From positions 1,807,501 to 1,871,500 of the forward strand of contig NZ_BCMS01000001.1 in assembly GCF_001485435.1 (NCBI RefSeq): a stretch of DNA of 64,000 nt, read 5' to 3'. The notes below the pieces were generated by a model. The model had not been told where the DNA came from. It searched no databases and saw nothing but the letters and a program-made list of their open reading frames with translations. Of the stretch, positions 1 through 13,807 are shown piece by piece (positions within the stretch are counted from its first letter, which is position 1; every line of letters starts with the position of its first letter). Origin of the DNA: Deinococcus grandis. GTDB lineage: Bacteria; Deinococcota; Deinococci; Deinococcales; Deinococcaceae. The translations under genes and the position numbers were made by a program.

Positions 1-99
1 CATGCGCTTGGCGGCCTCCTGCACCCACCCTCTGGCGGTCTTGTGGGGGCCGCGTGGGGCGCGGATGACGGGGGCGGGTTCGGTGGTGGGCTGGGTCAT
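1..99 (-). CDS. hutU: Urocanate hydratase, N-terminal 33 codons only (runs off window)
   Basis: Only the first 33 codons are present; the gene continues beyond base 1. The peptide contains VIRAPRG followed by GWVQEAAKRM, which matches the opening of urocanate hydratases (IRAPRG...GW.QEAALRML in the family). This enzyme converts urocanate to imidazolone propionate in histidine breakdown in the cytoplasm. The ATG start at 99 has a good ribosome binding site (GGAGGA about 5 nt upstream on the minus strand). It is transcribed away from an IclR-family regulator, a likely controller. Confidence is limited by the short visible length. Confidence 0.75.
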   Translation of the reverse strand, partial: MTQPTTEPAPVIRAPRGPHKTARGWVQEAAKRM

Positions 100-224
100 G
101 GGAAGTCCTCCGGGGGGCGGTGGGCTCTGGGCCGTGAGCGGTGAGGCAAGCGAATGCATCGGCCACGGCGCGAGCTGTCCTGCTCACAGCCCATCACTCA
201 GCCCTCACCGCCCGTTTCTGTGCC

Positions 225-252
225 GCCATCTTCCATCTGCCCTCTGCCATCC
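225..252. repeat. Short CCATCTGCC-type repeat fragment
   Basis: The stretch reads as variants of CCATCTTCCATCTGCC and CTCTGCCATCC. The same wording recurs as an inverted pair at 11518-11551. It lies in the hutU/IclR divergent region and looks like a short copy of an intergenic repeat, not a coding segment. Confidence 0.4.
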
Positions 253-263
253 GCAACCGCACT

Positions 264-280
264 TTCCGGCCTGACCGGAA
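264..280. promoter_or_regulatory. Candidate IclR operator, perfect inverted repeat TTCCGG-N5-CCGGAA
   Basis: A perfect 6-bp inverted repeat with a 5-nt spacer lies 19 nt upstream of the IclR-type regulator start and in the divergent region shared with hutU. Operators of IclR-family regulators are commonly such short palindromes near their own gene. A -10-like CATCCT at 287-292 sits 6 nt before the GTG start, so binding here would overlap the regulator's own promoter. The operator role is inferred. Confidence 0.5.
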
Positions 281-298
281 TCGTGCCATCCTGCGCGC

Positions 299-1054
299 GT
301 GGCTTCCTCTTCCCTGCTGTCCGGCGCGGTGGACGTGCTGAGTGCCTTCGACGCGGATCACACCGAGTGGCGCCTGTCGGACCTGTCCCGGCAGCTGGGC
401 GTGCCGACGAGCACCCTGCACGAGCAACTGCTGGCTCTGTGCGAGACGGGTCTGCTGGCACGGGTGGGGCGGGGCCGCTACCGGCTGGGGTGGCGCTTGC
501 TGAAACTCTCCAGTGCGCTGTACGGCAGTCTGCCCTGGTACGGCCCGGCGCACGCGGCCATGGAGCGGGTGGCGCGGGCCGGGCACGCCCTGGCGTTCCT
601 GAGCGTGCTGGACGCGGGATCGGGGCGGGTGCTGTGCATCGCGCGGAGCGTGCAGGGCAGGGGCGGGCCGCCCGTGGCTGGGGAACTGGATTTCGAACTG
701 CCCGCGCACGCGTCGGCCAGCGGGAAGCTGCTGCTGGCGCTGGCGGGTCGCCCGCTCCCGCCGGGTGCGGCTGCGTTCACGCCTCACACCGTGACCGTCG
801 CGGCCGCGTGGGAGGCCGAGGCGGCGGGCATCCGCGCGCAGGGCGCCGCCCGGACGCAGGACGAGTGGGCGACCGGCACGTCCGGGCTCGCCGTTCCGGT
901 GCGCGGGCCGGGCGGAACCGTGCTGGCGGCACTGGGCGTCAGCGTTCCGACCGCGCGGCTGCGGGGGGACACCCTGCTGCGCCTCCTGCGGGACGAGGCG
1001 GACGCGGTCAGCTGGGCTCTGGGCTGGCGTCCGGCGGCGCCGGGCACCCACTGA
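299..1054 (+). CDS. IclR-family transcriptional regulator
   Basis: The 251-residue protein has a winged helix at about residues 5-65 (WRLSDLSRQLGVPTSTLHEQL is the helix-turn-helix) followed by an IclR effector domain with the usual LPAHASASGKLLLA segment and a C-terminal GLAVPV...LGVSVP block. Members bind small metabolites and repress or activate nearby catabolic genes. Divergence from hutU suggests control of histidine use, which is inferred. The start is GTG at 299, chosen because the fold begins directly after it and CATCCT lies 6 nt upstream, the leaderless pattern seen elsewhere in the window. No Shine-Dalgarno is present. Confidence 0.8.
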   Translation: MASSSLLSGAVDVLSAFDADHTEWRLSDLSRQLGVPTSTLHEQLLALCETGLLARVGRGRYRLGWRLLKLSSALYGSLPWYGPAHAAMERVARAGHALAFLSVLDAGSGRVLCIARSVQGRGGPPVAGELDFELPAHASASGKLLLALAGRPLPPGAAAFTPHTVTVAAAWEAEAAGIRAQGAARTQDEWATGTSGLAVPVRGPGGTVLAALGVSVPTARLRGDTLLRLLRDEADAVSWALGWRPAAPGTH

Positions 1055-1104
1055 TACGGGCTCCGGTCCAGGTCCACTGCCGGGGGTCGTCTGCACCTGC
1101 CGGG

Positions 1105-3552
1105 TCAGCGCGTGGGTGGGTTTCCGGCGGGCGCTGCGGCGGGCAGGAGCTGCTCGGCCGCCTCGGGCGGGAGGGGCCGGGCGAGCAGGAACCCCTGGAT
1201 GTGGTCGCAGCCCAGGTCGCGCAGGCGGTCGCGTTGCGCGTCGTCCTCGACGCCCTCGACGGTGACGGTCATGTTCAGGGTCTGCGCCAGCTGGATCATG
1301 GCGCCCATCAGGGCCGTCACGCGCGGCTCGCGGTCGCCGTTCAGGTGCCGCGTGAAGGACCGGTCGACCTTCAGCTGATCGAACGGCAGGGATTCGAGCA
1401 TGCTCAGGCTGCTGTAGCCGGTGCCGAAGTCGTCCATGGCGATCTGCACGCCCAGCGCCTTGAGTTCCGTGACGTGCGACTGCGCGCGGTCCAGGTCCCG
1501 CATGACGAGGCTCTCGGTGATCTCCAGGATCAGGTGCCGGGCGGGCAGGCCGGTGGCGTGCAGGGCGGCGCGGACGGTGTCCACGAAGTGCGGCAGGTCG
1601 AACTGCAGCGGCGAGACGTTCACGGACATGCCCAGGCCCCGCTGCGGGAACGCCCAGCGGACCGCCTGGGCGCACGCCTCGCGCAGCACCCACTCGCCGA
1701 TGGGGAGGATCAGGCGGGTGTCCTCCGCGACCGGGATGAACGTGCCGGGCGGCACGAGGCCCCGTTCGGGGTGCTGCCAGCGGATCAGGGCCTCGAAGCC
1801 CGCGAGGGTCCCGCCGCGCACGGCGTAGCGGCCCTGGTAGTGCAGCCGCAGTTCCTGGCGGTCCAGGGCGCCGCGCAGGTCCCGTTCCAGCAGTTGCCGG
1901 TCGCCGGGTTCGCCCATGGCGGATTCGAAGTGCAGGACCTGGTTGCCGCCGCTGCGTTTGACGCGGTACATGGCGAGGTCCGCGTGCTGCTGGAGCGCCT
2001 CGGCGTCCCGTCCGTCGGAGGGCGCGACGGCGCAGCCGATGCTGGCGGTGATGGTCACGCGACTGCCCGAGAGGTCGAAGGGTTCGGCGAGCACGTCCGC
2101 GAGTTTCTGCGCGACCAGCGTCGCGTCCTGCCGGGCGCTGACGCGGCTGAGCAGGACCGTGAATTCGTCCCCGCCGACCCGCCCGACGAGGTCGCTGCTG
2201 CGCACGACGCTCTGGAGGCGCCGCGCGACCTGTTGCAGCAGGCTGTCCCCGGCGGGGTGCCCGAGCGTGTCGTTCACGGTCTTGAAGCGGTCCAGGTCGA
2301 TGAAGATCAGCGCGGCGTTGTCGCCGCCGCCCAGGGCGCGCAGGGTGTCGGTGGTGACCTGATGGAAGTGCGCGCGGTTACTCACGCCGGTCAGGGGGTC
2401 GTGCGTGGCGCGGTGCAGCAGGTCCGCCTGCGTGTCGCGCAGCTGCCGGTTCGCGCGGGCGAGGTCCACGTTGCGCAGCCGTTCGATCTCCGCCTCGCGG
2501 TTCAGGAGTTCCAGGCGGATCTCGGCGGTCAGCAGCTGCGAGCGGGCGTCCACCTCGTGTTCGTGCACGGCGCGTTCCAGCGCGTGGTGCTCGCGCGCGT
2601 AGGTCAGCGCGGCCCAGTGGTCGCCGGACTGCTCGTGAAGGCGTGCCAGTCCGTCCAGGGCCAGGATCTCGACGGGGCGACTGCCGACCTCACGGCAGCA
2701 TTCGAGGCTCTCGCGCAGCAGCGTACCGGCCTGCTCCAGGTTGCCCAGGGTCAGGTGGGCGAGCGCGGCGGCGCACGCGAGGCGGCTGATGCCCTCGCGG
2801 TCCTGCCGGGCGCGGGTGGCGTCCAGGTCCGTCAGGGCGACCGTCAGGGCCCGGGCGGTGTGCCCCTGGCGGAGCAGGGCGCGGCTCACGCATTCCTGCA
2901 CGGTGCTCACCCAGCGGGGCGGGCCGACCTGCCGGATCAGGGGGAGGTGCGCCCCGGCGAGGTCCAGCACCTGCGCGGGGTGGTCCTGCCGGTCGTGGAT
3001 GAGGATCAGGTGCGTGGTCGAGGACGCCAGCATGATCGGCGACTGCAGCACCTGCGCGAGCTGCTGCGCGCGGTCGTGGAACGCCAGCGCCTGCGTCAGC
3101 TGTCCGGTGGTGGTGTACAGCGCCGCGAGGTTGTTCAGCGCCCGGAACGACCCGGTGTCGTCCCCGCTGGCCTGCGTCAGGCGCAGGCTGTCCAGGAAGG
3201 CCTGCAGCGCCAGGTCGTACTGCGCGACGCGGTCGTGGTACAGGCCCAGGCCGTTCAGGCAGCGGGCCTGCATCAGGGGGTCGTCCACCTGCCGCGCCAG
3301 GGTCAGGGCGGCGTCCAGGTGCGCCTTCACGTCCGGCAGGCGGCCGGTATACAGCGCGCAGCCGCCCAGCAGCAGGTTCGCGAGCAGCTGCGCGCGGGTG
3401 TCGCCCCGCTGCGTGGCGAGCGCGAGGAGCGCGCCGATCTGCCCGGCCGTCACCTCCGGGGTGTGGTACATCCCGGCTTCCAGCGCCGCCAGGTCACGTT
3501 CGAGTGACCCGGGCGGCGGGCGCAGCGGGCTGTTCACCTCCTGGTGTGTCAC
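1105..3552 (-). CDS. TPR protein with GGDEF and EAL domains (cyclic-di-GMP turnover)
   Basis: The 815-residue cytoplasmic protein has TPR-like helical repeats at about residues 40-340, a short coiled linker (350-380), a GGDEF domain (385-545; GGDEF at 460-464, preceded by an RxxD inhibitory site RSSD at 451-454) and an EAL domain (555-800; FEALIRW, ILEITES, MDDFGTGYSSL, KVDRSF, EGVE). Both catalytic signatures are intact, so it could make and degrade cyclic-di-GMP. There is no transmembrane segment; the TPR part is probably a protein-binding sensor. The GTG start at 3552 is preceded by AGGGGA. It stands alone as a transcription unit. Confidence 0.9.
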   Translation of the reverse strand: MTHQEVNSPLRPPPGSLERDLAALEAGMYHTPEVTAGQIGALLALATQRGDTRAQLLANLLLGGCALYTGRLPDVKAHLDAALTLARQVDDPLMQARCLNGLGLYHDRVAQYDLALQAFLDSLRLTQASGDDTGSFRALNNLAALYTTTGQLTQALAFHDRAQQLAQVLQSPIMLASSTTHLILIHDRQDHPAQVLDLAGAHLPLIRQVGPPRWVSTVQECVSRALLRQGHTARALTVALTDLDATRARQDREGISRLACAAALAHLTLGNLEQAGTLLRESLECCREVGSRPVEILALDGLARLHEQSGDHWAALTYAREHHALERAVHEHEVDARSQLLTAEIRLELLNREAEIERLRNVDLARANRQLRDTQADLLHRATHDPLTGVSNRAHFHQVTTDTLRALGGGDNAALIFIDLDRFKTVNDTLGHPAGDSLLQQVARRLQSVVRSSDLVGRVGGDEFTVLLSRVSARQDATLVAQKLADVLAEPFDLSGSRVTITASIGCAVAPSDGRDAEALQQHADLAMYRVKRSGGNQVLHFESAMGEPGDRQLLERDLRGALDRQELRLHYQGRYAVRGGTLAGFEALIRWQHPERGLVPPGTFIPVAEDTRLILPIGEWVLREACAQAVRWAFPQRGLGMSVNVSPLQFDLPHFVDTVRAALHATGLPARHLILEITESLVMRDLDRAQSHVTELKALGVQIAMDDFGTGYSSLSMLESLPFDQLKVDRSFTRHLNGDREPRVTALMGAMIQLAQTLNMTVTVEGVEDDAQRDRLRDLGCDHIQGFLLARPLPPEAAEQLLPAAAPAGNPPTR

Positions 3553-3635
3553 GCGGTCCCCTGTGGCATGCGTTCAGGGTAGTGGGGGGCGCGGCACAGG
3601 TTCCTCACACGCGGGGAACCTTCAGGCGGGGCGGG

Positions 3636-4793
3636 TCAGGGCGTGGGCGGCCGGGCCAGCACGTCGCGCAGGGCCGCGTTGATCCACGCGAAGGCGCGTC
3701 GGGTGTTCGGCATGGTGTACGTCTGGTCCGCGCCGCGCTGCATGAACACGTACACGAGGTGGTGCCCGTCGGTGGTCTCGATGTACCCGCTGTACGTCAG
3801 CAGCTGCCAGCCGTTGCCGCCCTTGGCGCCCACGTACCGCACGCGCTTCTGGTGCGTGAGGGTCAACGCGGACTTCCCGTAGCCGAGCGCCATGACGTCC
3901 CGCTGCCAGCGGCGCGACGCGTCCGAGAGGTCGGGCCGCAGGAACTCCTGTGCGACGAGCGTCCCGAACTCGTACGGGGTACTGAGGTTGTACACCTGGG
4001 CGTCCAGCGCGTCGTCCCGGCGGTGGTCGAAGTGGTCGTTCAGTTTGCGCTGCACGTAATCGGCGCGGTAGCGCTGGGCGTCCCCGTCGATCAGCGCGGC
4101 GATCCGGCGCTGCTCGTCGCCGCGGGCGCCCACCCAGCGGGCCGTGCCGTTGAACGTCGCGGACAGGCCGGTCTGCGCGACCCACCACGCCTTCGTGGGC
4201 AGGATCAAGCGCGTTCGGCACAGGCCCAGGCGGTCGGCGACGTCCTGCACGGCGTTCAGGCCCACGCGGCGGTGCAGGATGTCGGTGGCGGTGTTGTCGC
4301 TGTTGCGGATCATGCGCTCCGAGAGGGTCCGGACGTCCGACCCGTCGAAGGGGTAGCTGCCCAGCGACTGGTTCTGCCGGGTCACGTCGAACCGTTCCCG
4401 CGGCGACACCCGCCCGGCGTCGATGCCGCGCAGCAGCGCCCACAGCACCGCCTGCTTGTACGTGCTGGCCAGCGGGAACACGCTGTCCGGGTTCGTGGCG
4501 ACCGCGCGGCGGACCGAGAGCGTCACCGGGTCCATCTCGGCCACCCACAGGCCCAGCTGCCCGCTCAGGTGATGCGGGGGCGGCGGGGCCTTGGGGACAG
4601 CGGGTGCGGGCGTCAGGCAGCCCCGGTCGTCCCGTAGCGGCGCGGCGGTCACCTGCGGCTGGCCCGGGCGGTCCTCGCCGGGCACCGGCTGACGTTGCAG
4701 GGTCACGTGCCCCTCGCGCACCGGGGCGGGCTGGGCGCAGCCCAGCAGGAGAGCGGGCAGCCACCACGCGGCCCGGTAGGACAGGGCCCTCAC
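3636..4793 (-). CDS. Class A beta-lactamase-fold serine hydrolase, lipoprotein
   Basis: The 385-residue precursor starts with a lipoprotein signal ending LLLGC (lipidated Cys19) and a proline-rich linker to about residue 77. The catalytic domain carries the three class A motifs: SxxK (S110-T-Y-K113), SDN (S165-D-N167) and a KGG box (K324-G-G326, the KTG equivalent). This fits the Beta-lactamase2 group, whose members may be true lactamases or act on cell-wall peptides; I see no obvious E166-type ExxLN motif. The GTG start lies one base after the degV stop, so the two genes form an operon. Confidence 0.82.
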   Translation of the reverse strand: MRALSYRAAWWLPALLLGCAQPAPVREGHVTLQRQPVPGEDRPGQPQVTAAPLRDDRGCLTPAPAVPKAPPPPHHLSGQLGLWVAEMDPVTLSVRRAVATNPDSVFPLASTYKQAVLWALLRGIDAGRVSPRERFDVTRQNQSLGSYPFDGSDVRTLSERMIRNSDNTATDILHRRVGLNAVQDVADRLGLCRTRLILPTKAWWVAQTGLSATFNGTARWVGARGDEQRRIAALIDGDAQRYRADYVQRKLNDHFDHRRDDALDAQVYNLSTPYEFGTLVAQEFLRPDLSDASRRWQRDVMALGYGKSALTLTHQKRVRYVGAKGGNGWQLLTYSGYIETTDGHHLVYVFMQRGADQTYTMPNTRRAFAWINAALRDVLARPPTP

Positions 4794-4794
4794 G

Positions 4795-5640
<846 letters not shown>

Positions 5641-5689
5641 TCCCTCATACTACCGTGACCCTGCACCCGGTGCAGACAACCAGGACGCG

Positions 5690-5713
5690 AAACCGCCCCG
5701 ATGTGGGGCGGTC
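5690..5713 (-). terminator. Rho-independent terminator of the Fe-S oxidoreductase gene
   Basis: An 8-bp perfect stem (ACCGCCCC/GGGGCGGT, loop GATGT) lies about 15 nt after the stop codon of the upstream-lying minus-strand gene and is followed by TTT on that strand. Confidence 0.6.
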
Positions 5714-5727
5714 CGCTGGCAGGGTCG

Positions 5728-8868
<3,141 letters not shown>

Positions 8869-8916
8869 GGGGGCAACTCCTTCGGTCGGAATGGCTTAAC
8901 TGTACTCGGACGAAAA

Positions 8917-8932
8917 ATTAGACTGAGTCAAA
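8917..8932. promoter_or_regulatory. Near-palindromic candidate operator upstream of the Fe-S oxidoreductase
   Basis: The site TTAGACTGAGTCAAA is close to a palindrome around GACTGAGTC. It lies about 50 nt upstream of the oxidoreductase start. Read on the minus strand it contains TTTGACTCA, a 9-mer that also occurs at 47330-47338 in the transporter divergent region; it may simply be a -35 element. Confidence 0.3.
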
Positions 8933-8959
8933 GTATATCGGATGCCGCGCCCGCGCACA

Positions 8960-9580
8960 TCACCCGTGCACCGGGTCCCGCGTCAACCCCACATGCACCA
9001 GATACACGCTGTCCGACTCAAGCTCCGACGAGCGGGCCAGGAACTCCTGCACCACCCCGGACAGCCGCTCGCGGAACGCCTGCGCGTCCTCCCGCGACAG
9101 CCGCAGCAGCGCCCATTCCCCCAGCGGCCGCTGCGCTGCCGGACCCCCCGGACGCTCCAGTTCCTCGCGGGTCAACTCACGCCGCGTCAGCACCCCCTCG
9201 GGCGTCACGTGAAACCGCAGCAGCCAGTCCGGCGACAACCGCCCGTACTCCCGCGCGTACCCGCGCAGCATCCGCTCCCACGAGGGACGCTGCACGCCCG
9301 ACAGCATCTCCTCCAGCGGCATCACCCGCGACGGATCCACGATGAACTCGTTCGACACCGCCTGAAACACCCCCGGACGCCGAGTGCCGACCTCACGCAC
9401 CAGCCCCAGCCGCACGAAGCGCTTGACCCAGTACCCCAGGGACGTCGGCGGGCTCCCGGTGATCTCCGCCGCCTGCGCGATGGTCATCGGCGCCGCCATG
9501 AAAGGCGTCAGGAGCCGCATGCGGTCATGATCCAGCAGCACCTCAACCACCTGCGGATCGTCAAGGATAACGTGCGCCAT
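8960..9580 (-). CDS. Winged-helix (ArsR/MarR-like) transcriptional regulator
   Basis: The 206-residue protein opens with a region (ILDDPQVVEVLLDHDRMRLLTPF) followed by a helix-turn-helix (MTIAQAAEITGSPPTSLGYWVKRFVRLGLV) typical of ArsR-like winged helices, then a longer C-terminal half of unknown role. The ATG at 9580 was chosen because translation upstream of it is low-complexity and gives no fold. It sits 91 bp upstream of the Fe-S oxidoreductase in the same direction and diverges from a small secreted peptide, so either may be its target. The exact family is uncertain. Confidence 0.7.
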   Translation of the reverse strand: MAHVILDDPQVVEVLLDHDRMRLLTPFMAAPMTIAQAAEITGSPPTSLGYWVKRFVRLGLVREVGTRRPGVFQAVSNEFIVDPSRVMPLEEMLSGVQRPSWERMLRGYAREYGRLSPDWLLRFHVTPEGVLTRRELTREELERPGGPAAQRPLGEWALLRLSREDAQAFRERLSGVVQEFLARSSELESDSVYLVHVGLTRDPVHG

Positions 9581-9646
9581 GTCACGAATTCTACGGGGGT
9601 TTTCGCAGCGGACCTCCGCTACCGTGATCACCACCGGAGGTCCCCC

Positions 9647-9778
9647 ATGACGCGCACCATCCTGCTGGCCCTGACCCTCATCCTTCCGCAAGCGAGCGCC
9701 GCCGCCCTGACCGGACCGGCCGACAGCGGCATCTCCCTGACCTGCCCCATGCGCCTCTGCCCACCCAAGGCCCAGTAA
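9647..9778 (+). CDS. Short secreted peptide, 43 residues
   Basis: An ATG with a strong ribosome binding site (GGAGG, 6 nt spacing) opens a 43-codon frame: a typical signal peptide (MTRTILLALTLILPQASAAA) followed by about 22 residues with two cysteines (LTCPMRLCPP). I do not recognise it. The good ribosome binding site and the signal sequence are the reasons to call it a gene. It diverges from the winged-helix regulator. Confidence 0.5.
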   Translation: MTRTILLALTLILPQASAAALTGPADSGISLTCPMRLCPPKAQ

Positions 9779-9868
9779 GCCCTCACCGCGAGCCGCACCG
9801 ACCATAGCCCCGACCCGCCAGAAGCACTGGCGGACCGGGCGTCCTGTCCCCTACCCCACGAGGCCCCC

Positions 9869-10375
9869 ATGACGAGACCCGCTTCCCTGACCGCCCTGCT
9901 CCTGCCCCTGTTGCTCGCCGCGTGCGGTGGGGGCGGCACCTCCACCCCAGGCCCGACGCCGACACCGGGGAACGCGATCACCACGCGCCTCGCGGCGTGC
10001 CCGGTCGTGAACACCTCATCGGACCCCGCCGCGAGCAGTTGCCTCGCCGGGACGTACGCCGGGAAGACCCTCGGCGGCGCGGCCTGTTCGCTGACGGTCG
10101 CGGCGGACGGCAGTTACACCTTCGCCAGTCCGGCCCTGACGTACTCGTTCACGCCCACCCCGCAGGCCATCCGGGTGTTCGGGCATCAGACCCTGCCGGA
10201 CCTGAATCAGGTGATCTGGCTGATCGACGATCCGCTGACCGCCACCGAACCGAAGGAACTGGACTTCCACGCCACCTGGGGCCGCAATGCGCCCAGCGTG
10301 AAACTGGACATCCAGGGTACGAAACGCCTCGCGGGGGGCGGCAGCACCTCCGTGACCTGCACCGTTGCGCTGTAA
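9869..10375 (+). CDS. Hypothetical lipoprotein
   Basis: The 168-residue protein has a lipoprotein signal peptide ending LLAAC (Cys19) followed by a glycine run and a Pro/Thr linker. The mature domain has four cysteines (AACPV, SSC, GAAC, TCTV), which may form disulphides outside the cell, and the beta-rich text LTVAADGSYTFASPAL. I do not recognise a family. It follows the 43-residue secreted peptide by 90 bp and may share its transcript. Confidence 0.75.
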   Translation: MTRPASLTALLLPLLLAACGGGGTSTPGPTPTPGNAITTRLAACPVVNTSSDPAASSCLAGTYAGKTLGGAACSLTVAADGSYTFASPALTYSFTPTPQAIRVFGHQTLPDLNQVIWLIDDPLTATEPKELDFHATWGRNAPSVKLDIQGTKRLAGGGSTSVTCTVAL

Positions 10376-10410
10376 CGTCACGCCGGAACACCACCGACCC
10401 CACCCCGCAC

Positions 10411-10451
10411 CCTGAAGGCCGCCTGCATGCGCGCTCAGCGCCGGGCGGCCC
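10411..10451 (+). terminator. Hairpin after the lipoprotein gene
   Basis: GGCCGCC and GGGCGGCC can pair across a GC-rich loop that contains a second small stem. There is no T run, so termination is only possible, not shown. Confidence 0.35.
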
Positions 10452-10471
10452 CGTTGCGGTAGCCTCAGCGC

Positions 10472-11497
<1,026 letters not shown>

Positions 11498-11502
11498 GGA
11501 GT

Positions 11503-11565
11503 GAGCAGAAGGCAAATGGCAGATGGCGGATAGCACCTTCGGCCATCTGCCATCAGCCATCTGCG
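11503..11565. repeat. Inverted repeat of the CCATCTGCC family between moxR and VWA genes
   Basis: Ten-base arms (GGCAGATGGC at 11518-11527, GCCATCTGCC at 11542-11551) are perfect complements, with further partial copies of the same word on both sides. The same word occurs at 225-252. It can form a hairpin in the transcript between the paired moxR and VWA genes. Confidence 0.6.
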
Positions 11566-11576
11566 GTGGTCACGCC

Positions 11577-12716
<1,140 letters not shown>

Positions 12717-12717
12717 A

Positions 12718-12846
12718 GCGACACCCGTCTGTTCCGTCGACCAATCGGAACACCACCGATCGGTCAACTCCACGCCCGGCTGCCGCCCGATTCCATCTCG
12801 CATCCGCTCGGGTCAAGTGCTTCTGGCGAAGCGCTCGACCGGAACT
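12718..12846 (+). repeat. Structured intergenic element A, copy 1 (degenerate)
   Basis: It has the first hairpin (stem around CGGAACACCACCG) and the CTCGCATCCGCTCGG segment of the family, with a weakened second stem. It fills the gap between the VWA gene and nudC so that its GGAGTCCG-equivalent end touches the nudC start codon at 12847. Confidence 0.75.
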
Positions 12847-13683
12847 ATGATCGCCACCAGTCGCCCGGACGGCTTCGAGGTCGCCCTGACGCTGACCCCG
12901 GAGGCGGGGTCGGTGTGGTTCGTGTTCGACGGGCCAAAACTCGTCCTGCGCGCGGACCGCAGCCTTCCGACGGGCGAGGCTCCTCTGCCCGTGGTGGACG
13001 TGACGCCGCTGGGCACCCTGCGCGGCACGTCGTATCTGGCGGCCGGGCTGGAAGGTGACCTGCCCGACGGGTTCCAGTCGATCCCAGTCCGATCCGGCTT
13101 CGGCCGTCTGCCGGAGCACCACATGGGGCTGGCCGGGTACGCCGCGCAGGTCATCGAGTTCGCGCGCACGCACCGCTACTGCGGCCGCTGCGCCACGCCC
13201 CTGAGTGACGCCGCGCATGAACGCTCGCGCCGCTGCCCGAACTGCGGACTGACGGTGTACCCGCGCGTGGCCCCCGTCGCGATGGTGCTGATCCGGCGCG
13301 GGCAGGGCCGGGACACCGAACTGCTGCTGGCCCGCAGCCCGCACTTCCCGCCCGGCATGTACTCCGCGCTGGCGGGCTTCGTGGAACCCTCCGAGACCCT
13401 GGAGGCCGCCGCCCGGCGCGAGGTGCAGGAGGAAGTCGGCGTGCAGATCCGTGACCTGCGGTACCAGTTCAGTCAGCCGTGGCCGTTCCCGCACTCGCTG
13501 ATGCTGGGCTTCACCGCCGAGTATGCCGGGGGCGACATCACCCCGCAACCCGGCGAGATCGACGACGCCCGCTGGTTCCCCGTCACCGACCTGCCCACGC
13601 TGCCCGCCGCGTTCAGCATCGCGCGGGCACTGATCGACGGGGCGGTGGCGGGCGCGCTGGAGGAAGTGGGGAGTGGAAAGTAG
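12847..13683 (+). CDS. nudC: NADH/NAD pyrophosphatase NudC
   Basis: The 278-residue protein has the full NudC layout: an N-terminal domain, a zinc ribbon (YCGRC at about 117 and CPNC about 18 residues later), a Nudix box (GFVEPSETLEAAARREVQEE) and the NudC-specific SQPWPFPHS motif. NudC cleaves NAD(H) and removes NAD caps from RNA in the cytoplasm. The ATG at 12847 follows directly after an intergenic repeat and has no clear ribosome binding site; an upstream in-frame start would read through the repeat. The last codons (EEVGSGK) fall in another inverted repeat, so the C-terminal tail appears repeat-derived. Confidence 0.92.
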   Translation: MIATSRPDGFEVALTLTPEAGSVWFVFDGPKLVLRADRSLPTGEAPLPVVDVTPLGTLRGTSYLAAGLEGDLPDGFQSIPVRSGFGRLPEHHMGLAGYAAQVIEFARTHRYCGRCATPLSDAAHERSRRCPNCGLTVYPRVAPVAMVLIRRGQGRDTELLLARSPHFPPGMYSALAGFVEPSETLEAAARREVQEEVGVQIRDLRYQFSQPWPFPHSLMLGFTAEYAGGDITPQPGEIDDARWFPVTDLPTLPAAFSIARALIDGAVAGALEEVGSGK

Positions 13684-13780
13684 GGAGTGGATCGGCTGAT
13701 GTGCACGTCGCCCTTGCCCACACGCATCGGACCCGCCCACCCACGGGCCATCCACTTCCCACTCCCTACTCCCCACTTCC
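13663..13780. repeat. Imperfect inverted repeat of GGGAGTGG/CCACTCCC words
   Basis: The left arm (13663-13692) and the right arm (13750-13780) are near-complements built from GGAAGTGGGGAGT-like words. The left arm contains the nudC stop codon. The repeat can form a long hairpin after nudC and ends shortly before the next gene. Confidence 0.65.
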
Positions 13781-13807
13781 CTTTCCCCCCGTGCCATCAT
13801 CGCTGCG

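Noticed and set aside
1049..1080. Possible fragment of element A (ATACGGGCTCCGG) after the IclR gene
   Set aside because: Only about a dozen bases match one end, with no hairpins or second end; this is within chance.
154..3507. A 1117-codon open frame on the plus strand
   Set aside because: It lies opposite the IclR and GGDEF-EAL genes, has the Arg/Gly/Ala-rich composition of shadow frames in GC-rich DNA and shows no domain; the opposite-strand protein has intact catalytic motifs.
8960..9805. Longer start at 9805 for the winged-helix regulator
   Set aside because: The extra 75 residues are Gly/Gln-rich and lie opposite the 43-residue secreted peptide gene, which has a strong ribosome binding site; the domain starts at 9580.
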